Below are positions 41,633 to 50,528 of a stretch of 52,751 nucleotides of DNA, in pieces. A model generated the notes under the pieces. The model was not told the DNA's origin. It did no database searches and worked only from the letters and a program-made list of their open reading frames with translations. Positions within the stretch are counted from its first letter, which is position 1; each line of letters starts with the position of its first letter. A program made the position numbers and the translations under genes. This DNA comes from Clostridia bacterium. GTDB taxonomy: Bacteria; Bacillota; Clostridia; Oscillospirales; CAG-272. The stretch lies in the NCBI GenBank assembly GCA_017503105.1, contig JAFVTS010000018.1:1-52751 (forward strand), written 5' to 3'.

Positions 41633-42589
41633 ATGAGTGAAAATTTGAATAACGACAAAGGCGGACTCGACGGAGCGTCAAAAAACCGTCTGCTCGTCTT
41701 CGTGCTCGGTATCTTCATCGGGCTTGCGGTCATAGTGCCGGGAGTCAGCGGCTCTGCCATCGCAATGATGCTCGGCCTTTACACGGCTATGCTCTACGCG
41801 CTCGGAAACGTTTTTAACGACTTCAGGCGCTGCGCGAAATTTCTTATTCCCCTCTTGCTCGGTGCCGTCATCGGCTTTGGGGCGGGATTTATCGTGATAC
41901 AAAAGCTCTTCGGTAAATATCTGTTTCAGATAGTTTGCCTCTTCGTCGGGTTTATGATAGGCGCTCTTCCTGCTATAACGCGCGAAATAAAGGGCGAAAA
42001 GCTGACGGCGGCAAGGGGCGTGCTCTTCCCCGTCGGTCTTTTGATACCTATTGCCATAGGCGCGCTCTCCATCTATCTGACGCTTGAGCGCGGCTCGTCC
42101 GATACGACGTTCACCGATTTTCCCGTATGGCGCTATATCGCTTATTTCCCGCTTGGAATCGTAGTATCGTTAACGCAGATCGTTCCGGGGCTCAGCGCCA
42201 CCGCTATCCTTATGGCATTCGGTCAGTTCGGTCTTATTCTGAACAGCGTTTCGGTAAGCTATATACTTGAAAATCCCGAGGTGCTCGGTCTTTACGCGTC
42301 GCTTTGCATAGGATTCGGTCTTGGTCTTGTGCTCATCTCGCGTCTTTTCTCCGTAATCATCGGCAAATGGAAGACGGGCGCATTCTTCGCCATCACGGGA
42401 ATGGCGTGCGGCTCGATAATCTCTATGTTTATAAACCCCGATATGTACGAAATTTATACGGCTTGGGGCAGCGGCGCGGAAAGCCCCGTCGTTCCCGCTA
42501 TTATAGGGATCGTGCTCCTTGCCGTCGGCTTTACCTCTTCATATCTTCTCACGCGCTACGAGAACAGAAAGCAAGAACAGGACAACTAA
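41633..42589 (+). CDS. DUF368-family membrane protein (undecaprenyl-phosphate transporter-like)
   Basis: 318 residues with about eight membrane segments. The repeated motif VPGVSGSAIAMMLGLY and VPGLSATAILMAFGQF shows the internal duplication of the family. DUF368 proteins have been shown to help flip undecaprenyl phosphate back across the membrane for cell-wall synthesis. It is followed by a strong terminator. Confidence 0.92.
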   Translation: MSENLNNDKGGLDGASKNRLLVFVLGIFIGLAVIVPGVSGSAIAMMLGLYTAMLYALGNVFNDFRRCAKFLIPLLLGAVIGFGAGFIVIQKLFGKYLFQIVCLFVGFMIGALPAITREIKGEKLTAARGVLFPVGLLIPIAIGALSIYLTLERGSSDTTFTDFPVWRYIAYFPLGIVVSLTQIVPGLSATAILMAFGQFGLILNSVSVSYILENPEVLGLYASLCIGFGLGLVLISRLFSVIIGKWKTGAFFAITGMACGSIISMFINPDMYEIYTAWGSGAESPVVPAIIGIVLLAVGFTSSYLLTRYENRKQEQDN

Positions 42590-42604
42590 TAATTTTCACA
42601 AGCG

Positions 42605-42634
42605 AAAGCCCCGCTCGAAAGCGGGGCTTTTGTC
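42605..42634 (+). terminator. terminator after the DUF368 gene
   Basis: AAAGCCCCGC and GCGGGGCTTT pair around TCGAAA, then TTG. It also stands against the convergent gene at 42690. Confidence 0.9.
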
Positions 42635-42689
42635 ATCTTTAGTTTACATTTATTTTAAAAAACATTACACGGGTGTCCATTAGACAACG

Positions 42690-44747
42690 TTATTTTTTTA
42701 GGACAAGCATTTGTGAAGGAGAATCTCCGGTAGGCAGAGTCACCTTGCAGTTTTCGGTTTTATACGTCTTTCCCGAGAAGAGTTCCTTATATTCTCCGTC
42801 CTCTTTGAGTATCAGAGTTGTCGTTTCGGCGCTCGTGTTATAAACGCCGGCAACGCAATTATCTATGTACGTGAATACTCCGTCCTCGGCATAGATGTGT
42901 ACGCCCGACTCTCTTGCGATATCGCGAAGAACCTTGTCCGAAATATGTCCGAGAGCACTGTAGAATATTTTGTAATCTTTTTCCTCTTTCTTTGCAAGAG
43001 CGCACTTCCTCGAATCGGCAAATCTGCCAAGCGGTATCGCTCCGCCATCTTTTATATAGATCGTAGGATTCTTCGGTTCTTCATATCCATAAACCGAATT
43101 CATCGCTCTGACAGTCGCCTCGTCCTTTTCAAGAAGTCCGAGCTCCATTTCGACAAGGCGCGACGTTCTCTCAAGACTTACACCGTCCTTGTTTATATAA
43201 TCACAAGCACCTATAAGTAATACCGACCGACCGTTCTTCTTTAGCGTGCCGTTTATATAATCTCTCTCCTTTTCGGTAAGGCTGTAAGCGTCAAGAAAAA
43301 TAAAGAGCTTATACTGATCAGCATCCACGTTTTTAAGGTCGCTCATGGAAACGAGGTCAAATGGCGCACCTATACGGCTGAGAGCAAGACGCTGCTGACA
43401 TATACATTCTTCATTTATAAATGAGAGCTTATTGACGTAATAAAGAGGATCCGTGCTGACGAAAACGCATATCTCGCTTGCCGAGTTGCGTTCCTTTTTA
43501 AGAATTTCAGCCGAATGTGCAGTCAGACTTGATATCTCATCCATAAGTCCGTCGTCATAATACCACCCCTCAAGCATATCGAACCACCACGTACCGCACC
43601 TCGATGCAAACCTGTGCATCATTTCACGGCGCATGGCGTGTATAGTTTTCTCGCGAGTATTAAGAAGATCTTTACGGACAAAATTCGTCTGAAGTGCGAT
43701 CATCGCATCCTTTGTCTCGGGATCGTTGCAAAGACGGCGCGGATTTTCAAGAGCCGTCGGTGTCAGGAAGGTAAGGTTATCGAAAGATGCAAAGTACGCC
43801 TTTTGGTGAAGAGCGAGCGAGTCGCAAAGTATCATATAAGCCGTGCCGTCATCGTATTGACGGTATTTGTAAGACGACGGCGTTGCGATAAGATCGACGT
43901 ACGGGCTCTCGTTAACACGGTCAAGGTCGAGATGGCCATAATTCCAGAGCGATCCGTTCTTAAAAGCAAGCTCCATAATGTATCCAAAGAATACACCAAC
44001 GATCTTTTTATAACCGAGCGCCTCTTTTGCCGTACGGCAAAAATCAAGAACAAGTCCCGATATAAGCTCTGCGTGAAATCTTCTGTATTTTATAAGAAGC
44101 GCGTCCTTTATCGGATCTAAGAATATCTGCGAGCTTGGCTTTTCGCGCTCCTCTTTGGAAGGGATTTCGACAGAAGGATCACCCATATATTTGCGAAATG
44201 CTTCAAGCTTTACGGGATGTGACTCCTCGTGGTCCTTTGCGCTGAACCACTCGGTGGTAAATCCGCCAAGAAGCCAATAACCTATGATTCTATCACCGTA
44301 TTTTTCTTCGGCGTATTTAATGAACGCTCTTATGTAATCCTCCGTATCGCGGCGCCATTTCTCATTTCCCGCAATTTGAGAAAGATGAGTGAACGAATCG
44401 ACATTTCCGGGATTTTCTTTGAGCCACCACTCGCGCACATCAAGATGCAGATTTATAAAAATATAAGCATCGGGAGCAGCCTCAATAAACATTTCCATTT
44501 GTCTGTCGAAGTTTTCAAAGCGGTAATCCCCCTCTCCAAACCAAACCTCGCCGTATGCCGAATACGGCATTTTGATTCCGGATTTCAGGCCCGATACAAA
44601 CGCGTGAAATATTCTGACTCCGGATTTGTAAAAGTCATTTACGTTGTTAAGAGTCGGTCTGAATGATTTAAACGCGACGGTATCGATTATCTTTCCGTCT
44701 ACGCTTATGTGGTTTACGCCACCTTTTTTTACGACCTTTGTTTCCAT
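42690..44747 (-). CDS. divergent GH42-like glycoside hydrolase, paralog 2
   Basis: 685 residues, same three-part plan as the gene at 36067-38091, and homologous from end to end (GYWLLGGFTTEWFS, E166; the SSYKYRQYDD block; LVSMSDLKNVDADQYKLFI). The candidate nucleophile region reads ASFDN, so an aspartate is the only conserved acid there. It starts 2 bases after the stop of an AraC regulator, which therefore probably controls it. No signal peptide. AAAGGGA precedes the ATG. Confidence 0.7.
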   Translation of the reverse strand: METKVVKKGGVNHISVDGKIIDTVAFKSFRPTLNNVNDFYKSGVRIFHAFVSGLKSGIKMPYSAYGEVWFGEGDYRFENFDRQMEMFIEAAPDAYIFINLHLDVREWWLKENPGNVDSFTHLSQIAGNEKWRRDTEDYIRAFIKYAEEKYGDRIIGYWLLGGFTTEWFSAKDHEESHPVKLEAFRKYMGDPSVEIPSKEEREKPSSQIFLDPIKDALLIKYRRFHAELISGLVLDFCRTAKEALGYKKIVGVFFGYIMELAFKNGSLWNYGHLDLDRVNESPYVDLIATPSSYKYRQYDDGTAYMILCDSLALHQKAYFASFDNLTFLTPTALENPRRLCNDPETKDAMIALQTNFVRKDLLNTREKTIHAMRREMMHRFASRCGTWWFDMLEGWYYDDGLMDEISSLTAHSAEILKKERNSASEICVFVSTDPLYYVNKLSFINEECICQQRLALSRIGAPFDLVSMSDLKNVDADQYKLFIFLDAYSLTEKERDYINGTLKKNGRSVLLIGACDYINKDGVSLERTSRLVEMELGLLEKDEATVRAMNSVYGYEEPKNPTIYIKDGGAIPLGRFADSRKCALAKKEEKDYKIFYSALGHISDKVLRDIARESGVHIYAEDGVFTYIDNCVAGVYNTSAETTTLILKEDGEYKELFSGKTYKTENCKVTLPTGDSPSQMLVLKK

Positions 44748-44749
44748 TA

Positions 44750-45538
44750 CTATCCCTTTCCTTTTATAAAATCTATAGGCGAAAAGCCTGTTTTCTGCTT
44801 AAAAATACGCGAGAAATACGACGGGCTCGAAAACTCAAGCAAAAGGCTGACCTCGCTTACGTTTACTTCACCGGATGAAAGAAGCGCGCACGCCTTTTCG
44901 ATACGTTTCTCAAGACAGAAGTCCTTTGGCGAGACGCCCATTATCTCATGAAATTTCTTTCTGAAAAAGCTCTGACTCATATGACATTCCTCAGCAAGAA
45001 CAGAGATCGGAACGTTCAAATACGGGGACTGTTCCAAAAGAGAAAGAGCCGGAGTAATAACAGTGTTTTGCAAAAAATCGCGCTTTATATCTCCACTCTC
45101 AAAAGCATCCCAAAGCTCAAGGACAGAATAAAGTGCCGCCTTCAATCCAAAAGGCGAGTCCTGCTTTTCTCTCGTCTGCTCAAATATCTCACCTATGCGC
45201 CCCGCGTCTTTTGAAGTAATGAGTGTTACTCTGTCGGAGAACGCATATTTTTGAGAATCGAGCCGAAGATCAAAATTTAAAAGAAGTGACGGTGGAGAAT
45301 CGGTGACTCTTGCAAAAACAGAACGGTATTTACTTCCGCTCGGCAGATAAAGCGTGTCTCCGCTTTTTGCGTAAATCATCTCACCGGACGGTAAATATAC
45401 GTCGATATCACACGACCTTAAATAAAGTATCCCGTGATGCAGCCTCGGCTTTGAGATGAAGCTTACCTCGCTTCCACTCTTAAAATAATACTGCTCGTAA
45501 AAGCGCATATCACTCACGGTAAAATCAAATACATTCAT
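44750..45538 (-). CDS. AraC-family regulator upstream of the GH42-like gene
   Basis: 262 residues: cupin-like N-terminal domain (GDTLYLPSGSKYRSV), C-terminal helix-turn-helix pair with ISVLAEECHMSQSFFRKKFHE and VSEVSLLLEFSSPSYFSRIF, then TGFSPIDF. Adjacent to and co-transcribed with the GH42-like enzyme. AAAGGTAA precedes the ATG. The 100-base upstream gap has a palindrome at 45591-45615 that could be its operator. Confidence 0.92.
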   Translation of the reverse strand: MNVFDFTVSDMRFYEQYYFKSGSEVSFISKPRLHHGILYLRSCDIDVYLPSGEMIYAKSGDTLYLPSGSKYRSVFARVTDSPPSLLLNFDLRLDSQKYAFSDRVTLITSKDAGRIGEIFEQTREKQDSPFGLKAALYSVLELWDAFESGDIKRDFLQNTVITPALSLLEQSPYLNVPISVLAEECHMSQSFFRKKFHEIMGVSPKDFCLEKRIEKACALLSSGEVNVSEVSLLLEFSSPSYFSRIFKQKTGFSPIDFIKGKG

Positions 45539-45590
45539 ATTATTTACCTTTTCGCTTTAGAAATCTGTTCGATTTATCATTATTTTATCA

Positions 45591-45615
45591 CGGAATATGT
45601 GCAATATCCATTCCG
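45591..45615. promoter_or_regulatory. palindrome in the gap between two AraC genes
   Basis: CGGAAT, 13 bases, ATTCCG. It lies upstream of the AraC gene at 45538, in the position of an operator. Confidence 0.4.
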
Positions 45616-45644
45616 TTTTCGCCTGTATTCTTTACCTTTTCGCT

Positions 45645-46418
45645 CTATATTTTATCGGTGATTCTCACCTCGCGGCGTATCTCTGTCGGTGATTTGCCGA
45701 CAAAATCACGGATCACCTTTCTGAAATACGCAGAAGATGAAAGTCCGAGCCTTCCGCATATCTCTTCTACCGAAAGGTCAGTTGAGGAAAGAAGGGCGAC
45801 AGCACGCTCGGCGAGCACAGAATTTTTTACCTCTATCGGTGTTGTGGCAAAGCTGCGGAAAAATGCGTAAACACCTGATTCACTCATTCCGAGATGCCTT
45901 GCAAGCTTTGGCACCTTGAAATCAAGATTTTTAGATATATATTCCCTCGCCTCTTCAAAAAGTCTCGCGCGCGGATCGGGGGCATTCGTCTTCATCGACG
46001 GCATAAGAGAGCCGAAAAACGAAAACAGTCTGCCAACGGACAGGGGCGTCACGGTCTTGTCAGCCGAGAGAAGGTCAAGGACGGATAGCTGCTCCGCGTT
46101 CGGATAAAGCTTCTGAAGGCAAAAGCGCTTTCCGAGATCGGAGGGATAAAAATCAAAGCGATACGACTCGAACCTTACGTCCGCCCCTTCCGCATACCAA
46201 TAGGAATGATACTTGAGTCCAAAGGGAAAATAGAAAACGTCCCCCGCGGAAAGCTCAAGCGTTCCGTCCTCGGCGCTTACTATCTCAGCTCTTCCCGAGA
46301 GCATCCTGCCGATAAAATTGCAGGGTATACCGCGAGAATTATCGGTGTGCCAATTCACCTTTCTCGATATCTCGATAAAATGAAAATATTTGTAGAAAAG
46401 TGTATTATCCATATTCAT
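45645..46418 (-). CDS. AraC-family regulator
   Basis: 257 residues: cupin-type sensor domain (GDVFYFPFGLKYHSYW) and C-terminal AraC double helix-turn-helix (VPKLARHLGMSESGVYAFFRS, CGRLGLSSSAYFRKVIRDFVG). GGAG lies only a few bases before ATG 46418, so the ATG at 46412 may be the true start. It has a consensus promoter and is divergent from the alcohol-dehydrogenase-like gene, which it may control. Confidence 0.9.
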   Translation of the reverse strand: MNMDNTLFYKYFHFIEISRKVNWHTDNSRGIPCNFIGRMLSGRAEIVSAEDGTLELSAGDVFYFPFGLKYHSYWYAEGADVRFESYRFDFYPSDLGKRFCLQKLYPNAEQLSVLDLLSADKTVTPLSVGRLFSFFGSLMPSMKTNAPDPRARLFEEAREYISKNLDFKVPKLARHLGMSESGVYAFFRSFATTPIEVKNSVLAERAVALLSSTDLSVEEICGRLGLSSSAYFRKVIRDFVGKSPTEIRREVRITDKI

Positions 46419-46467
46419 ACTCTCCGTTTTTATTCAAGTTTTTTGCAGAATAGAGTCTATTATTCAC

Positions 46468-46496
46468 ATTATAGCATATTGCTTTTCAGGTGTCAA
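46468..46496 (-). promoter_or_regulatory. consensus promoter of the second AraC gene
   Basis: TTGACA (46491-46496), 17 bases, TATAAT (46468-46473) on the minus strand. Confidence 0.92.
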
Positions 46497-46534
46497 GGTG
46501 CTAAGATATAAATAAAAACGGAGGGAGAGAAGAA

Positions 46535-47542
46535 ATGAAATACATATCTTTTACCGCGCCGAACACAGTCGAGCTCTTGGAAGAACCTATCCCGAAGGTA
46601 ACGGACGACTCGATAATAGTTAAGCTCTTGCGCTCGTCGATCAGCGCAGGAACGGAAAGAGCCAATCTCACGGGAAGCGACACCGTTGACTGCTCACGCC
46701 CCCCGCGCGTTAAATTTCCTCGCAGAAGCGGTTACAGCTCTACCGCCATCGTAACGGAGGTCGGGAAAAACGTAAGCGACGTCGCCGTCGGGCAAAGGGT
46801 GGCTTGCTCGTGGTCGACCCACTCGCAGTATTGCAGAATAAGAAGAAATTGCTATTATCCCATAGACGAAGCTCTTAGCGAAGAGGCGGGAGCACTCGTG
46901 CACATTGCTACGTTTCCCCTCGCGGCAATAAGGAAATGCCGCCTTGAGGTAGGAGAGAGCGCTATGGTAATGGGCCTCGGCGTGCTCGGGCTCATTGCCA
47001 TTGAGCTTTTACGCGTAGCAGGAGCGGCACCCATAATCGCCGTTGACCCCGTTAAGAGCAAACGAGAGCTTGCGCTCACCCTCGGAGCCGATTTTGCTTT
47101 TGATCCCTTCGACGAAAAATTCGCAGAAAACGTAAAGCGCGTAACGGGCAGCGGTGTCAACGCCGCAATAGAGGTTACGGGCAAGGGACAGGGGCTTGAT
47201 ATGGCTCTTGACTGTATGGCACGTTTTGGAAGAGTTGCCCTGCTCGGCTGTACGAGAAGCTCCGATTTCTCGATAGATTATTACCGCAAGGTCCACGGTC
47301 CCGGCATCACGCTCATAGGCGCGCACACCAACGCCCGCCCCGCTCACGATTCATCAGACGGCTGGTGGACTGAGAAAGATGACGCGAACGCCATAATAAA
47401 ACTTATAAAATACGGAAGATTGAACCTTGAGCGCCTCGTAGAGGAGGTGCACTCCCCCGCCGAGTGCCGCGCGGTCTACGAGCGCCTTATAAACGAGCCG
47501 TCCTTCCCCGTCGTTCAATTCGATTGGACGATGCTCGAATAG
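46535..47542 (+). CDS. zinc-type alcohol dehydrogenase-like oxidoreductase (MDR family)
   Basis: 335 residues. GroES-like N-terminal domain with SSISAGTERANL, then the Rossmann domain with VMGLGVLGLIAIELLRVAGA (NAD(P) binding). The classical catalytic zinc ligands are not all evident, so it may be a zinc-free or altered member. It probably oxidises or reduces a sugar-derived alcohol. GGAGGGAG precedes the ATG. Confidence 0.85.
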   Translation: MKYISFTAPNTVELLEEPIPKVTDDSIIVKLLRSSISAGTERANLTGSDTVDCSRPPRVKFPRRSGYSSTAIVTEVGKNVSDVAVGQRVACSWSTHSQYCRIRRNCYYPIDEALSEEAGALVHIATFPLAAIRKCRLEVGESAMVMGLGVLGLIAIELLRVAGAAPIIAVDPVKSKRELALTLGADFAFDPFDEKFAENVKRVTGSGVNAAIEVTGKGQGLDMALDCMARFGRVALLGCTRSSDFSIDYYRKVHGPGITLIGAHTNARPAHDSSDGWWTEKDDANAIIKLIKYGRLNLERLVEEVHSPAECRAVYERLINEPSFPVVQFDWTMLE

Positions 47543-47591
47543 TAAATTATAGTTTACAAACACCTTAGTATACCCCATACCGTGTGAAAAA

Positions 47592-47631
47592 ATCGCTGTG
47601 GCAATAGAGCGGTATTCTAAAGGACAGTTTT
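47592..47631 (+). repeat. left inverted repeat of the SF0329 cassette
   Basis: ATCGCTGTGGCAATAG, a 9-base spacer, then CTAAAGGACAGTTTT. It is matched in reverse orientation at about 48451-48488. Confidence 0.8.
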
Positions 47632-47665
47632 TGGAGTGCATTACCCACCGACAGAAAAAGCAGAA

Positions 47666-47694
47666 ACCGCAGATTGATTTTCTGCGGTTTTTGT
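47666..47694 (+). terminator. hairpin before the SF0329 promoter
   Basis: AACCGCAG and CTGCGGTT pair around ATTGATTTT, then TTTGTG. It insulates the cassette from upstream transcription and overlaps its -35. Confidence 0.7.
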
Positions 47695-47702
47695 GTTATA
47701 AT
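47674..47702 (+). promoter_or_regulatory. promoter of the SF0329-type gene
   Basis: TTGATT (47674-47679), 17 bases, TATAAT (47697-47702). The -35 lies within the hairpin at 47666-47694. Confidence 0.7.
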
Positions 47703-47754
47703 AGTAGCATAGTATATGACGGATATATACAAATTTTACGAGAAGGTGGTCTTT

Positions 47755-48273
47755 ATGGGGAAAATACTTGGTTCATGGAGCGGAATGAGAAAGTATCTTG
47801 AACAAGATATGCTTGCCAATTCATTACAAGGCAGAATAAGATATGGTTGTACCAGATACGTAGGGATGGACGGTTGTCATATTTTTGAGGTTTGCATAGA
47901 TGGCGATCAAGTAAAACGCTTCTCTTGGGAAACAGTGAATACCTATTTTATTGATAGTGGATGTACGAAAAATGCTAACCCAACCGGTGTTAGTGAATAC
48001 TGGGCTGAGTTTTGGACATTGTTGGAGAAATATCCTATAAATCAACGTACGGAATATACAGATGAGGAATTTTGCGAAGCTTTAGGAATATACCGCAATC
48101 AAGAAATACAGGAGAGCATTTCTTCAAGTCATCCAATTGTTAGAATGTTTGCGGTATTAGATAGGCGCATTGGAAAAAGAACATTACAAAAAATGCAGGA
48201 TACTCTTGAAGAGCAGCCGGAATGGTTGAAGCAGTTTTATTTATTGAGGTTAAAAGCAGAAAACATCATATGA
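47755..48273 (+). CDS. SF0329-type protein of unknown function
   Basis: 172 residues. Opening RKYLEQDMLANSLQGRIRYG, then TRYVGMDGCHIFEVCIDG, EYTDEEFCEALGIYRNQ and IVRMFAVLDRRIGKRTL correspond to what I remember as the SF0329 family of Firmicutes; the function is unknown. ATG 47755 follows AAGGTGG. It is a lone gene with its own promoter and terminators and sits between inverted repeats in the convergent gap of two oxidoreductase genes. A/T-rich codon use suggests acquisition. Confidence 0.75.
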   Translation: MGKILGSWSGMRKYLEQDMLANSLQGRIRYGCTRYVGMDGCHIFEVCIDGDQVKRFSWETVNTYFIDSGCTKNANPTGVSEYWAEFWTLLEKYPINQRTEYTDEEFCEALGIYRNQEIQESISSSHPIVRMFAVLDRRIGKRTLQKMQDTLEEQPEWLKQFYLLRLKAENII

Positions 48274-48320
48274 AGATTGTCAAATTCAAATTTATCGAAA
48301 AGCATCGGTACGCAGATAGC

Positions 48321-48352
48321 AAAAAGCTCCCTTTACACAAGGGAGCTTTTTG
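48321..48352 (+). terminator. terminator of the SF0329-type gene
   Basis: AAAAGCTCCCTT and AAGGGAGCTTTT pair closely, then TTG. Confidence 0.9.
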
Positions 48353-48363
48353 TTCACCTACGT

Positions 48364-48446
48364 CTTGTCGATTTTCCTGACAAGCACTACTTTTGTGGAC
48401 ACAAAAGCGAAATACGGCATACCTCTTTCGAGCTATACCGTATTTC
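48364..48446. repeat. array of three consecutive hairpins
   Basis: Stems: CTTGTC/GACAAG (48364-48384), CTTTTGTG/CACAAAAG (48390-48407) and GAAATACGG/CCGTATTTC (48409-48446). They stand between the terminator and the right inverted repeat. Such a folded end is uncommon for simple gene cassettes. Confidence 0.65.
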
Positions 48447-48450
48447 TGAA

Positions 48451-48488
48451 AACTGTCCTTTAGGGTACGTCCCTATTGCCACAGCGAT
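48451..48488 (-). repeat. right inverted repeat of the SF0329 cassette
   Basis: Reverse complement of the left repeat at 47592-47631 in both conserved blocks, with a different spacer. Confidence 0.8.
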
Positions 48489-48497
48489 TTTCGTATA

Positions 48498-49523
48498 TTA
48501 TAATTTTATCCGTGCTTTGTAATCAATACTCACACCGCAAGCTGCGAGAACGACCTTATGGATCTGAGCCTCGTACTCATAGGTGTAAGGATTTTCCCTC
48601 TCACCTCGGATATACTCGGCAAAATGCCGCATCATCGTGTCGTATCTGTCGAAGGGCTGTGCCCTCTCCTCGCTATAGACAGCCTGCCAGCCACCCTCGC
48701 TTTTTCTTATGACGGTAGGAGTCGTGATATTTGCACCGTCAACGTATTGCTCCGTTGGCTTCATCTCGACCGTTGCGTCTTTTCCGCAAACCACGATCTG
48801 ACGGCGCATAAATCCACCGGGCTCGGCAGCACAGGTCTTGGCAAAGGAAATACCGTTCTCGTATTTGAGCACCGCCATACCGTAGTCGGAGGCGGTAACA
48901 CCGTCGAAGCCCGTCGGCATATTAAAAGGTATTATCTCCTCAGGCAATCCTTGGAACAAAACGATGAGATCTATCAGGTGGCAACCGAGATAATACATCA
49001 TACCGCCGGGATAATCACCAAGCCACGCGCGCTTTTCTTTCGGGTGAATGCAGTCCATATGCGCCTCTACGGAATAGATCTCGCCAAAGTCGCCGCGCCT
49101 TGCAGCTGCAAGCTTTTCGGCTATCACGGGATTGTATCTGTACATATACCCCGTTTGGAATACAAGACCCTTTTTCTTCATTACGGAGAGCATACGCTCG
49201 TACTCATCCTGCGATACACCGCCCGGCTTATCCATATGTATATGCACGCCGCGCTCGGCAAAGAGCATAGAATAGCGCGTAAGATCACAGTCCTCACACT
49301 CTATCGCCACAGCGTCAAGATCTTTTATTTCAAGCGCCTCGTCAAGGGTAAAGATCTTCACGTCCCCGTAGCTTTTTAATTTCTTCGCGAATTTTTCCGC
49401 CTCGCCGTCACAAAGAACAAGTCCGAGCACGTCGAAAACATCACTCTGCTTTACCATACTTCTGTACGTCGGTATAGAGTGGTCGTGTCCTATCCCAACC
49501 TGTATTATCTTTATTTTCTTCAT
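48498..49523 (-). CDS. Gfo/Idh/MocA-family oxidoreductase
   Basis: 341 residues. NAD-binding N-terminal Rossmann domain (IQVGIGHDHSI), catalytic lysine in MDKPGG, and C-terminal alpha/beta domain (GMMYYLGCHLIDLIV). It oxidises or epimerises a sugar or inositol-like compound; the substrate is unknown. AAAGGAA precedes the ATG. Its 3' end is 9 bases from the right inverted repeat of the SF0329 cassette. Confidence 0.9.
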   Translation of the reverse strand: MKKIKIIQVGIGHDHSIPTYRSMVKQSDVFDVLGLVLCDGEAEKFAKKLKSYGDVKIFTLDEALEIKDLDAVAIECEDCDLTRYSMLFAERGVHIHMDKPGGVSQDEYERMLSVMKKKGLVFQTGYMYRYNPVIAEKLAAARRGDFGEIYSVEAHMDCIHPKEKRAWLGDYPGGMMYYLGCHLIDLIVLFQGLPEEIIPFNMPTGFDGVTASDYGMAVLKYENGISFAKTCAAEPGGFMRRQIVVCGKDATVEMKPTEQYVDGANITTPTVIRKSEGGWQAVYSEERAQPFDRYDTMMRHFAEYIRGERENPYTYEYEAQIHKVVLAACGVSIDYKARIKL

Positions 49524-49567
49524 TTTCTTATTCCTTTCAGAAAAGGCGCAAATGCGCTTCTACATAC

Positions 49568-49596
49568 ATTATAATGTAAAAAAATCCAAAAATCAA
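49568..49596 (-). promoter_or_regulatory. promoter of the Gfo/Idh/MocA gene
   Basis: TTGATT (49591-49596), 17 bases, TATAAT (49568-49573) on the minus strand. Confidence 0.7.
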
Positions 49597-49642
49597 TACG
49601 CAATACTCCAATAAACGGTCTTTATTCTTCAATATTAAAAAA

Positions 49643-49675
49643 CGAGCGGCACTTCAATGCACCGCTCGGATTTTT
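49643..49675 (-). terminator. terminator after the metalloprotease-like gene
   Basis: CGAGCGG and CCGCTCG pair around a 12-base loop; TTTTTTAATA follows on the minus strand and ATTTTTATT on plus. Confidence 0.85.
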
Positions 49676-49698
49676 ATTATATAGCCGTATTATGTATA

Positions 49699-50487
49699 TT
49701 ATCTTCTGAGATTTCTGATTCCGCTGACGGCAAGGGCAACGAGCACCATCAAAAGCAAGAAGAAGACGGAGAGCACAAGGAAACTTGCCATATAAGCGGA
49801 GAATGTGATGAACGCTTCCGTAACAACCTCAAGAGCGCTGATAGATATGATGAACAGAAGCACGTCAACGACGAGAACTATGCCCGAGATGCAGAGAAGA
49901 CCTACTACGCTTCCCTTTATATCAGCGGGGCTGAGCTCCATATGGCTCGCGACCATAATCGCAAGCACGAGGAAGATCCACCATCTCCAGTCAGCGAAGT
50001 TGGAAGGGCTGAAGATTCCCGCGAAGATCTCGGGAATAACTGATATATATCCTCCAAACGAGGGATCAACTCCCGCAATAGCCGCACCTACGTCAGAAAA
50101 AACGTCAGGCACGAGCAGTGCCATCAGGAACAGTAAAAACGCGTTTCCGCACACTATCGGAGCTATGCCGATAAAGAAGTTACCGATCTGATGATAAAGA
50201 TTCTTGGGATTATACGAGTGATTTACGTAGCCGAGCGTTCCGTCATCGGAATCGGGCTGATACAGCTTCATATCGGTTATCTTATGACCGAAAATAAGGC
50301 ACATAAGAGCGTGGCTGAGCTCGTGTATCGGTGTTCCGACAGCTCCCGTGATGAGCAATATCTTATAGCCCTTAGGCCCCATCAGATTGCAAAACCATCT
50401 GCGGCAGAGCATTATCAGAAGACCGAAAACTACGATAATTCCGATACTGAAAACAAGCTGCAAAAGATAATTAGTTATAAGTTCCAT
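49699..50487 (-). CDS. integral-membrane metalloprotease-like protein (HExxH)
   Basis: 262 residues with about five membrane segments. HELSH (55-59) next to a membrane segment is the M50-type zinc motif. The second partner (an NPDG-like block) is not clear, so proteolytic activity is inferred, not shown. ATG 50487 is chosen because the predicted transcription start near 50522 excludes the TTG at 50526, and GGAGG lies 5 bases before it. Strong consensus promoter. Confidence 0.7.
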   Translation of the reverse strand: MELITNYLLQLVFSIGIIVVFGLLIMLCRRWFCNLMGPKGYKILLITGAVGTPIHELSHALMCLIFGHKITDMKLYQPDSDDGTLGYVNHSYNPKNLYHQIGNFFIGIAPIVCGNAFLLFLMALLVPDVFSDVGAAIAGVDPSFGGYISVIPEIFAGIFSPSNFADWRWWIFLVLAIMVASHMELSPADIKGSVVGLLCISGIVLVVDVLLFIISISALEVVTEAFITFSAYMASFLVLSVFFLLLMVLVALAVSGIRNLRR

Positions 50488-50528
50488 CATTACCTCCAAA
50501 GAAATGTTGTAGGTTGTATACCGCAATT

